Positions 1 through 12,300 of a DNA stretch of 64,000 nucleotides are shown here, piece after piece; within the stretch, counting starts at the first letter, position 1; every line of letters begins with the position of its first letter. The notes under the pieces are model-generated. The model made no database searches and was not told the origin of the DNA. It was given only the letters and a program-made list of their open reading frames with translations. The position numbers and the translations under genes are program-made. The stretch comes from Takifugu bimaculatus (lineage: Eukaryota > Chordata > Actinopteri > Tetraodontiformes > Tetraodontidae), in assembly GCA_004026145.2 (NCBI GenBank), contig CP034976.1, positions 7,666,678-7,730,677 of the forward strand, read 5' to 3'.

Positions 1-28
1 CCCCAGTGTCATGGATCCACTCCAGAGC
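1..28 (-). CDS. trio: trio coding exon 23, partial at window edge
   Basis: The acceptor CCTCAG precedes GCTCTGGAG at base 28. It encodes ALEWIHDTG, the start of a further spectrin-repeat helix, and continues beyond base 1. Phase 0. Confidence 0.9.
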
Positions 29-3000
29 CTGAGGAAACAACCAAAAAAACACATGACAACATCCACACTGCCAGACTTTGTGCTTTGGCAAAAGTCCATG
101 AAATATATGAACGAATTTTGATTAGCTGCAGCACAGAAGCTGCTGGATAACAAAAAAATCTTTACAGGAGACATCAAATATCTACATATGGTAAACAGTT
201 TAGGACATACTGTATATTACAGATTTAAGCTTGCAGACAATCTGCTATATAACTTGAACCTATCATAATGCTACATTTGAACTCCCATCATTCAGTTTTA
301 AAATTTTGGTTGAAGTTCATAATAATATAATATAGGCTCTATTACCACTAGGCGCAAACTATGAGACTTCATGAGAAAAAAAAAGCTTGGACAAGTAGAT
401 AAAATCAATGCAGCCTTAAAGAGACAAGGAGTGAGTAAAGAAAAATAAAAGTGATTTTAATTAGTGCAGGACTTTCATAGGTGTTGTTCTGCTTTAACAC
501 CACACGAGGGAGCCAGACAACAATTAAATTTTGATTTTTCCACTAGTAAAGCTTGAGTAACCAGTTAAACAATATACAATAAACAAGTTGACACTGGAGG
601 AGTGTTTCTGTAAAAATTCCAGTGGCTGAAATGTTTAACACAGGGTTGAAAACCAGAGCTGACCAATTAGAAAATGACAAAAATTCAAAATGAACTGTTA
701 AAATGCAAAGGGGGAATTGGCGACAACCTGATTCAAAGAGCGCACATGTTTGAAGATTCAGATCCCTAAATATACATACCTGTTTGGCGCTGCGTTCAAA
801 TACGACATATTGCTGACACTGGTCCAGCCTCCTCTTCCTCATTGTCCAGAAGTGAAGGACTCGGTTCTCTCTCTGGAGCAGCTCGTTCAAGATATCTGAG
901 GAAAACATAATGTTAGCTACAGTTGCAGTCCAGCAGCCGGATAAATAGTGCTTCAATAGTATTTTCCACTCAGAAGGAAAACTGCTCGAGTCCCACGATT
1001 AATGTTTCTGCCTCTAATTGCCACAGTTGGGATAAGGATTATGTACAGGCAGAACTGGTTTCACGAACACGAAGCGGTTTCCTGCTGTATTTCTTCCTAT
1101 GGTTACTGGCTGTTGTTGAAGGCAATTAAGAGCAGTCGCATAGGGTGTAGACGTAATACCTTATGAACATACCCAGTGAACGTCTCGATATAGACTAGAT
1201 GCAGAAATGATGCAGGCCTTAACTGTGCTGTCAACTTACTCTTAACCTGAGTCTCTGGAGCTTTGACGTGGGACAGCATGCCGGGCATATTGACACTGTT
1301 TCTGTGCAGGTACTTCAAGAAGACGTCAGCATTCCGCCGGGCTAGCGTGCACGCCTGCGAGAGTGAAAAACGAGAGCACATCTCAATAATGACATTTTTC
1401 TTCGGATAAAACTGAAAACCGAGCGTAATGACGGACATTACCTTGAGAAAGGCCTCTTTCTGCTCCAGATGTTTGCTGATCATGGGAGTGACGTGGTCGG
1501 ACTCGCTGTTGGGGCCTAGTTTATCAGCGCCACCACACCAGTCCTCTTCTCTCTTGTACTCCTGCTCCAGGCTTTCCAACACACTGCAAACCTGTCACAT
1601 ATTTACATCCATTGTAAACGTAGCGCCCCCAAAAGCTGATTATAATCTAACCTGTGAATCTACGTGTAATTTATGCAAGCATAAAAAAAAGTACCTGTTC
1701 GGAGGTTTTGTAGAAGGCCACAGAAGCGTTGACCAGCTTGAGTCGGTCTTCCATTTTCAGCATGAGCTGCTGCCAGTGGTCTGCCACCTAAACACACACA
1801 CACACAGACACACGCACACACACACACACGCACACACACAGTTATTTCAAAACATCTACCTTCTACCTGCGTGTGAGGCCGATTATTATTCATGAATTTT
1901 TGAAATTGCGAGAAAGAAATACCTTTTCTGCACAGTCCCTGATCATGTCCATGTCATAGTGGTTTGCCTGGAGTAAGGTCTCGGCCTTCTGCTGCACCTG
2001 CAGCGCGCTCTGATGAGTTTTCTGCATATGGGATGAGGCCATAAAAATAATGTATTTCAAGAGGTATATCAGCCCACAAATCACCGTGATTGCTGCGACA
2101 ATAGAGACCTGGGGGTTCTGTAAGCCCTGCAGGATAATTCATGGAGCGCTAAACAGAAGTCCACATAAATAAAAGTCTACGAGATTACAGATTTCTTCTG
2201 GGATAAAGTTCTGGGTGTGATCACTCTGCAGAGGAGAGAAACTATCAAACTATCAAAGTATTCCGGTAAAAAATGACCAAGAACATTCCTATATAGCTTA
2301 TTAAAGTTTCACTCATGAGCTACTTTTACAGCCTCTGCGGTTAAAATCTCTGGCACCAGCAATGTTCGTCTTTGTGTGTTTGTGTTCTGCAGAAGTGGGT
2401 GAGGTGCAGAGCTGCAACATGCACCGCAAAAGGCTTGACAGGAAACACACATGAGTGAGGAGGAGGGAGGCGAGAAAGCCAGAGATATTATTATTCAAAA
2501 TTCCATTTCATGTGCTAATAGTGAGCAAAGGGGAAGGAAGGGCTGACTTGTGAACCCAGAGGACTTTCAGGAGGGCAAAAGGGTTGGAAGAAAGAAAGCT
2601 TTTCTCATGTTGAAAAGATGAGAAAAAGCTTTTCTCATCTGAATACAATTTTGCTGCATTGGGAAAAGAATAAAAAGTGGTAAAAGAAAAAAAAAAAGGA
2701 ATCTTTCAGCATTTTCTGGTACCGCCCCGACCAAAACTTTCCTTTTCATTTGTTAATTGTGGTAATAATCAATAAAGATTAATAATGAATATTGGGACAA
2801 CTCTCCCTGGAAAGACATGGATGATTGAAAATTTAATAGGATAGATTAAATTGACATTTAAAATGAAAGACAGTTGGAACTGACTTATTTTTTGTGTATA
2901 ATCTAGCTATTTGTAGACTTATTGATATTCTTTATCAATAGCAGATGGAACAGGGAGCAGAGGAAAACCCTCAGGAAATGTCCTTTTACCTCTATTGCAT

Positions 3001-6000
3001 GCTGAAATTGTTCATGTTCCTTCTGCAGCTGTTCAGCTTCCTGTAACGAGCTGGCTGTGATCAGACCAGCGTTCAGCATGGACTCGCCATTCCGGATCCA
3101 TCCCAGCACCTGGAACACACAGACATATCATGTTATTCACGTTACGATGTCTTATTCCCCCTGGGTCTGCTCGCTTTTTCATATGATCTTTCGAACTGCC
3201 GCACACACTGTGGGTGCAGCTCGATAATTGCTTCGTTGGCCCACTTGTGCAAGAAAAGCATGTTAAACACAGTCTGTCGGACGACTCCGAGTCCGTCTGA
3301 CTCAGCGTGCACACCTCCAGGGGAGGTAATCAGGGAAGCTTAAGGTGGCTCCTGCCTATAGATCTGATGATGCAACGGAGCTCCGGCAAGGTCAGCAAAG
3401 CTCGTGTGGTTTTTTTTTTTGGGCCTGTTATAAAGAAATACTTCCTTCATTTTGGACACAAACACGTTGAAAAGGGAGCCAATAAATAACATCTGCAGCC
3501 AAACTAAAACACGTTCAAACCAGTGACTACAGTGACATAATGTCTGGCCTAAGCCTGAATTATCCTTAGACGCTCAACGTTGATGATGAGAGCGTTTGCG
3601 CCTGAACAAATTTCTGCCTGGATTCCTCCTTACAGTCACATGACCACCGTGGAGTTCGTCAACTGAAATGGATTTGCTGCAATTCTCTCTGGGCACAAAT
3701 TTTGAATTGAGGATTTAGTTCAGGCTTTGACAAATACAAAACGGGCCAACTTTCAGTGAGCAGGCGATGAAACAAAATCACAAGTCAAAGTCTCTCTGTT
3801 CAAAGAAAGAACTAATTACTGACACTGGAGGACTTGTCTGCCCAAGGTCATGTACAGACACACTCTTGCCCTTTAGTCTTTCAACACTCTCCTGGAAAAC
3901 TGTGGCAGCAAATTACAGGAGCGGCTCTCCAAGGACATGTGTTTGTGTCTGAATAGCAGTGGCGTTAAAAAAATGTGTAAAGCAGTTTGCTTTGGGTGCT
4001 TCAAAAAGCCATCTTTCAGTGCTTTCTTTGTCCCATTCCCTCAAAATTACCTGTTTGACTTCTGCCTGGAGGTGTCTCAGTTGGACACACTGTTCCAAGT
4101 GTCTCCTGTGCTGCTCCGCCGCCAGGTCCAGCTCCTGCTGCTTCTCGTGGAGGAACTCCAGCAGGTCCTGGACCCGTGTGGCCATGTCCACATCTCTGTC
4201 GCACAGCAGCTCCACACCTGCCACACAGCATTTTATCATATGGACATATATCTAAATATCTGTGATTTTCTCAGTTTAGCCTGTTGCTCTTCAACAGGAG
4301 TCCAAAAACGTTTATTTCCTGGTGATCACATGCACAGACGCCTCTCTAATGCAGCCTGGTGCTGAGATAAAGACAAAGAAAAATAGAAGGTATCTAAAAG
4401 CTGATTTGGGTTATGGCTAATCAGCTCAGCTCCTGTAATTCCATTAAAGAACACAGCAATGCAGTGTATTGTCAAGCTTTTTTTTTCTGTTTTTCACTGT
4501 TGGTGCTAAATAATGGGTTTGAAGGTATCCAACCCTTTGCTTTATCAGAACAATTTGTATTTCCAGCAACAGTAAATCAAACAGAATGATGATTTCTGGT
4601 TCTGCACTCAACAAATCTACACTGGAATCTTACTGCACTGTAGTATTAAACACATGTTTCATATTAAACACGCGAGAGAGAAAGAGAGAAAAACTGGAGG
4701 CAAAGATTATTGCATCAGCATGGTCTGCAGTGTGATAATCCCTAAGGGAACGTACAAAGACAACTCCATAAGGCATGTTCAGGACCTGTTGCTTGTTTGT
4801 ACTTTCTTTGACCTCTTTTCCTCACTCACCAGACGCCTGGACCTCGGTCACGTACTGCAGCAGCTCTTGGCCCTGGTGGATGACGTCGTAGGTCAGGTTG
4901 TTCATGGTGAGCGCCTTGTCTGCGTGGTGCTGCAGCCTCTGCTCCGCCAGCGTCAGATCCTCGGTGTCGAAGTCACTCATCTGCTGGGAGAGCTCCTCGT
5001 TCCATGACTCCAGGTCAGAGATGATCTGAGGAGGACACATTTGATTTGGACAAAAACACCGAAGTGAGCTTTTGCTCCGGGTTATTACAAACCCTTGCAA
5101 CAACTGTTGCACCAGGACTTGCTGGAAAGTAAAAATAGAAAAACATTCTCTTATCCCTGTAATTTTATGGTCAGCTTGAATATTGCTTGATTCCGAGCCA
5201 GCCCCGTTGGATCACGATAAACCTACAGCCTGAGCTGATTATTACGGCGACTGATAACATACTATAGCAGGTGAGGCATAGCTGCTGGAGCAGTTGCGCA
5301 TGCCCACGCAGTCTGAATCATGATGGTAGGCAGAGCTTCAACCTGGCAGCATTCTGCACTGTCTGCCTGCCCTGTTTTCAATCATAATATCTGACAGCAG
5401 CTCAGTCCTTCGTCACTTATAGGACTTTCACACCTGCTACAGTGGAAGATGTGCAACTATCAAATCTTTTGCTGTGTAATACAGAGCTTGATTCCGCATT
5501 GAGAGCCATTGCTGAGTTTTGTTGCTACAGACACGCATATTTCCAGACGCTCTTTGATCCATCCATTTCTGGAGCATCATCTATCACAAACTGTTTCATT
5601 TCCCTGTTTTTACTTCGCGGCTGGCATTGAGGGAAGTTGAATTTCAGTGTGAGCAGTGCCGTTTCGAGATTTATTTGAGCTTGAAAACAAATTCGACCCC
5701 CCCCACAGGCATTCTCCTGCCTCTGTGTGCTTTTTATTTTAATATACTGGAAAGACAAAACAGTTTCCAAGCAACACAACTGTGACTTACCGAGCTCCCT
5801 TTTAAACTCTGCCCTCTTCTCCTCATGCAATTGAGTAAAATACCTTCCGTGCGGACAAAAAGCATTTCCCTCAGTTGCCTTTGCTGTCAGAACTGTCCAG
5901 CGTGAGTAAGTAACTCTACAATTTCCCCCCGACTTTTCCCCTCGACTGTCGAGTCCATTCGCGGGACAGGAGTGTGCCTCACCTCCGACACACACCCATC

Positions 6001-8628
6001 GCTTCTTCCAGCCAGGAGGGAGTGTCAGAGTGCATGTGCCTGTCTGTGTGAGGGCCGGGAGTGGAGCAAAACAAATGCCTCCTACAGCCCTCTTCATGCT
6101 GATACAGTATTAATCCTCTGTCTTTGTGGGTGTATTTAACAGATCCACCGCCGCTTTCCTTGACACGCACGGCTAAAGTGAGACATCTGCTCTCCAGTGT
6201 GCAACACATATAAGTCCTGCTCAAACATATGTCTCATTTTATAGATTTCAAGTTAAAAACAGCAACGTGTGAGTGATCATGAAATGAAATTTCTGTATAG
6301 CTCGGAAATCGGCAAAATAAGTTCTGTAAATAAACGGACTTCTGAATTTTTACAAGCTAGCCTGGACCATATTTGAAAACAGCCTTAGACTCGTGTCGGT
6401 AGCAGTGCCAAAAATACATCAGTGAAGTGATGTAGTGACTATTCCTGGAACACGTGTTTTCCATCATCGAGTCTGTTACTGTTATCAGTGCAACACTAGC
6501 CTGATAATTATCAGCTCACAGCTTTTAGCTCTCATCTCCTCTGTCAGCAAAAGGAGGAAAACATCACAAATTTCATGTCTCAATAAAAACATCACACATG
6601 CGGGGAGAAATGTATTTTCTCTGCGTTTAACCCAAATGAACCGACAGGAGAGCATCTCTCAGGCGCCGAGCCTCCACATCCAGACCACTCACATCGATGG
6701 CGTCCCTCTCGAAGATGCGCAGCTGCAGAAAGAGCTCCAGTTTGATCTTCCTTTCCTGAAACAGTTCCTCCATCTGGCCCTGAGCCTCGTCCAGCTGCTG
6801 CAGCACACTCTCGATGTGGGCCATGGAGCTGTTATGGGGAGTTTTGTTGCTTGAGATAGCCGAGTCTCTGTGGGAAAATACAGATGATTTAAAGGTGAGT
6901 TCAGATGAGGCTGCGTATTTACAGGCAATTGGAGATATCTATCATATCTATCCTACTCAAAAGGTTTCTATCGCTTTTCTTTACTTCTGAATTGGCCACA
7001 GGGGTATCAGCTACCTACCTACTGCTGGTACTTTTGTAGAATTTATTTAACTTGGATTTATAATTCTCCTAACATATTATGAAAGAAGTGGTAGTTCTCA
7101 CCTGAGCTGTTGGATAAGGTCCTCTCCCTCTTTGATGACATTGACAGTAGCCTGCAGGGTGGTCTGCTGCTGCTGGCCGAAGCGTTTGATCAGGTCCTGA
7201 ACAGCCTCCACGGATTCTGCGTATACGTCATCTAGCAATTCCTTCTGCAACTCCTCCAGCCACGTCCACAGCTAAACGTGACCAGGTAAGAGGGGGTCAG
7301 TTAGGGACGCGTCACGCCTGCAGACCGCTCGAAGAGCAGAGAACAATCAGGGAGGGCTCAAGCTGAACAACCAGAAGATGGGCGATGGAAATGGAGCCCA
7401 GCTGGTTTTGTTCAAAGCTGGTGATTTGTGAATGGTCATCTTTGTAACAGATTAGCCATCTGGGTAAAGTGGCTCAAGTAAAGCCCTGGCACATGATCAA
7501 GGCTGCAGGAGAGAGACCCTGGCACCCAATGTTTGTCCTACATCCTCCCATTTCAGACTGATAAATGCCACCTTATAAGCTTTTTAAGGCCAATTATATT
7601 ATAGCTGATCTATGCATTTCTGACACAGTCTTGTTGTTTTTTGTGTGCTTTTAAGCATTTCATATTTATTTTTTGGGGTAATATATCAATAATTATGTCC
7701 CTTGACAGGACAAAATGTCAGACTTTATAACAGTACAGTCAGAGGTCCAGTCATAGCAACCTGCAACAGTGTTGACTGGACAGATGGGATGGGGAGATTA
7801 GTCCATATGGACTAGACTAGTTTCAATAATAACACTGTGGCTCCGACTCTCCATGGGAGGGGATTGTATTGAAAAACCACAGAGGGCACAACTTTACCCT
7901 ATTGATGGGCTCATTTTGACAAATATTGAGGGAACATTGGAGGGTTTTAGGTGCAGATGTTTCCATCATTTGCTTTATTACCACCATTACAGTTGGAGTA
8001 ACAGATGATTAATCCGGTTGTGACTAGACCAAAAGATGACATCTCATCAATAAATCAATGTCCCTGCTGTACTTTGATTTTAGGTTAGTTCTGTGAGCCT
8101 TCACAGTCAAAGGAAAAACTGGCTAAATATTGTAAGAAAAGGAGACCTACACACCTCTTTGACATGCGTGTGGAAGGCGACAGACATGTCCAACAGGACT
8201 TTTCTCTGCTCGACACGTCGTACGAAGTCCTGGATGCGATCTTCCAGCTGGTGGGCAGCCTGGTAAATTTCCTCTGGATCACATTCGCCGGTCTGAGCCA
8301 GCTGCTCTGCGGCTTCCAGCAGTTTGTCAGCATTAGTGTAGGTGTTCTGAAGTGTTAAGTAAGTTTAGAAAGAGCATCACAAAGTGATGGTGGATTTCTT
8401 GGAGTCATGAAACAAATCCCATTAATGTGCTAATGTAAGGACTTTTCATTGATATGTTCAAGAAATCATGTCACAACATAAAGTTTGCCAAAATTTAAAT
8501 CTCACCTGTGCAACCTCTTCAAAATCCTCATGCCTCTTCTGCAGAGCTCTGGCTCTGTGCAGAGACTTGCCAACACCAGTGTGTTTGCTTAGGAAGGCTT
8601 CTCCGTGGTTTTCTATCCAGTCCAGTAC

Positions 8629-8709
<81 letters not shown>

Positions 8710-9284
8710 AAATTTACAATATTAAACCGTGCAACATGCAATACTCAATCACAACATTAGGATGGCGCATTTTGCTTGTTGGCTGTACTTTCCTTGCAAG
8801 AATAATTAGACAAGTTGATGATACCCCTTTATCTGTCCTTCAACTCCCTGATGAAGCACACATTTAAATTTTTTTTTGTCTCTCATGCTTAAATTAAACG
8901 TGTGGACAATTTGGTTTCACTTTATGCCATGGCGCTGTTGTATTTTAACTACGAATAAAATCTGCTATAAGTCTTAGTTATACATATCGTATTATCTATT
9001 AAACATTTGGTTAAACCTCCTGTTGTATTTGTCTGTGGAGCAGTGAAAAGGATTTTTATGATCCTTTTGATGTCTCTGAAAGAATATGTTTGATGGCACA
9101 ATTACTTATTAACAAGTGCACACTGGCCTCGACACTTTATGTGGCAGTAATTGCATCACCATGGAAACCACTACCAAGAGAAAATAAAATCAAAGAGGGT
9201 ATAAGAGAGGAGGAAGACATCAGCTCATAAGTCCCAACACACAGAGGAGGAAAGAGAGAGACAGAAAGAGAGAGAGAGAGGAGA

Positions 9285-9320
<36 letters not shown>

Positions 9321-12300
9321 TAGAGCGAGAGAGAGGAGGTTGTACCCAAAGGGTGGACAGAGGCAACTCTATATACTAGCTGAATAGCTCTGATCTAAGA
9401 GCAGCGACTCAGACAGTCACAGCGAGACGGAGTCTCTAACCATGAAGACCCAGGAGGAGAAAACAAAGGCTTTGCTGATTTTACTGCCACGTCAAAAGCT
9501 GCTTACAGGATATGCACTCTTTGGACCTCAGCCTTTAAAATACAGGCGTAAAATGTGGCTGATTTTGAGTTTGTATGCACGTACTTAACATCCACCCTCT
9601 GAGACAATTACTGCCGCACAGTTTCCAAATGTTTAACGATTAATAACTTGCATGTTCTTGGTTATAAATGCCTTTTTTAAATGTCTAAACTAAATGCAAT
9701 CAGACATTTTGAAGGTCTGTTTCTAAAGTACCAAATTTAATGTTAGCACCAAAGTAAAAGCAATTCAGGGGGAAAAAACCCTAATATGTCTCTCTGACTA
9801 TGAAGATGCCCATGAACACAACCTAAAGCCTTCTGCAGGTGTAATTTTGTGTCTTACCTGCTGCACATCCTGCTGAAAAACACACAGTTGCAGCCGTTGG
9901 TGCAGGCGGACTTTGCGATGCTGCCAGATGTTTTCCAGCTGCCTCTGGTGGTGCAGCACCTCGTGGATGATGTCTAAGACGTGATGCACGGCCTTGGAGT
10001 AGTTGGCAGAGGCCATCAAGGAATCGGCGCTCCCTGGGGTCAAAGGGCGCTGCAGCTTGTCCAAGAGTGACTTCCCATCCTGGCTTACCTGTCGAGGTCA
10101 GGTAAAGGCAAAAATGATCCTCGTGGAAATAAGAACAATTTTATTTCCCACTTTCTTTTCTCTACAATGTGTGTGAATGTGTGTGCTGACCTCAGAGTAA
10201 GCAGTGGTGATGTGCTCATAAAGCCCCTGATGATGGTGGATTGTGTCTTCCAGATCCTGGAGTTCAGAGGGCAGCTCTCCTTCACCACAGGCTTTACACC
10301 ACGGTTCCACTTTCCCCATGTACTGTGGAAGGAATGCACATACAGCGTATATAGCAGGCTTGGAGCAGCACACGAGCAGTGAGCCATGTGGCCGTTTGAA
10401 TTACAAATGCAACAATATTAGCCACAATCAAGCTATTATAAACGTCCACTTGAGTACAAGAGTTCAGTTCCACAGGTGTGCTCACACCACAGCTAAAAAA
10501 ACAAGCTCTAAAAGTTGATTTGGCATCAAAACTGCTGAGTCTGGAAGCAGGAAATCTGACACGAAGGTCTGAGCGAGGCTCGGGGGAACAACGAGAAGAT
10601 GAAAGAGCAGAGCAGCTGCAGAACTTAAAACTATTCTGCTATGGAACGAGGCCTTCCCTCATCAATTTGAAGCAGGAGCAGAACCCTGTTTGTTATAAAT
10701 GAGATACAAAACATTGTCTTGCCTCCGCGATGCTTCACCGGGCAAGAAACGACCGCAAACTATCAAGTCATGATCGATAACCGTGGAAAAACGGGAGCAC
10801 TGGGCGTAGGGAGCAGCTGAAACAAATACGGCCATCAGCAGCACAATGTGTTGATCATTGAAATGTTTCTTCAAATGAAAAAGAAATCAAAGCGTACATC
10901 AACTCCAACCTACAGTAAATGAAGACGCAGGACTGCGTCTCTGTTTAAAGCCTCAAGTTAACAACAATATTTTTAGTTCATCCTGTTTATGCATGCAGCC
11001 AAATTACATGTAGACATTATAGATGGGTTCGTGCATATAAATAAAGGAAGACTAAACATTTATTGTGACATCTGATTCCGTGCAGACGTGTGTAATTGGG
11101 GCCTTGACTTTATAGTAAAAGCCGGATGTTTCTGCTGGTACCTGGTCCGCTTTCTGGTGGAAGCTGGCGGACATCTCCAGCAGCGTGCTGCGTTCATCCA
11201 GCGCCGCAGCGAAGGCCTTCCACTCCTGCTCCAGCTGCCCGGAGATCTGCTGGATCTGCTGCGAGGCGTAATGGCCCGACTCCAGGAGCCGGTTCCCGAC
11301 TGACATGATCCGGTTGATGTTCACGTACACATTCTGGGCCGAACAGAAAGACAGACACACACCATTAAATTACTTAACAGCCAACAAATTTCTGCAAGCA
11401 GAGACAAACTTGTTAACTAAACACTCGAAACCAGTGATTAAATTCCAAACGTTGCAGCACCGAGGAACGCTGAAAGCGTGTTTTACCGCGCATTGTTGGA
11501 CGCGGTGTTTATTTCATTTTCATTAAACAGCAAAAATGTGCTTGTGAAGTAAAACAACGGCAATTAGCTTATCGTGCATGGTGAGTAATACTGAAGGGAA
11601 CAGGAGTCAATATATGCAAACAAGCTGGACCTCGGCTTCACCTCCACCTCGCACATAAACACACGCATTCATTTAACCTGGTGGATGTTAAAAAGTCATT
11701 GGTTTTATGAGGCATACCTCACGAATAACAACATGTACGGCATATTTCTTAATATATGGGCTCCAAGCTGTTCTGTGCAGATAGGCACGGACCAGCAAAT
11801 GCTAATTAACAACTGTGTTAACAGTCTGTTATTATTCTATTCAATTACTGCTCTGGGAGCCTATTATGGCTCTTAGTTTACTTGTTAAAACCAGAACTGG
11901 GAAAAAGACGAACAAAACAGAGGCCATCAAACGGAGGCACAGCTCAGGGAAGGGTGATTCTCGCAATACAAATTACGTGGTGTCATCAAAGTCCCAGACA
12001 CAGATGGTGTCCTTTTTTTCTGTAATTAGGCTTTTAAAACTGAACAGATTTAGCTTAGTTTGAAGGAGTGGTATTTTTCCGAGCAAACAAAGGGGATGAT
12101 GCTCCAGGCACTGGCCAAAATGCAGGGAAATCTTGGCATTTGAGGGATCAAATCCTCCTGGGCAGGTGGGAGTTTACTTCAAGGACAATGAGACTGGGGA
12201 AGGGTCAGAATTGAGAAATCAAGGGGGTGCATCAGCTCTCGGATACACAGCAGTAGGTAAGTTGTGATGCATGCAGGAATGGCGGTGCACAGTGGTGGCA

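Larger units (their letters stand above)
8629..9857 (-). other. trio intron 10
   Basis: Contains the (CA)37 tract and a compound GA/CA microsatellite. No gene seen. Confidence 0.75.

Noticed and set aside
5525..6097. 190-codon open frame (minus strand) in trio intron 14
   Set aside because: It is on the trio strand but has no similarity to Trio; the mapped exons join in phase without it.
8458..8867. Open frames made of His-Thr or Cys-Val repeats
   Set aside because: They are translations of the (CA)37 microsatellite.
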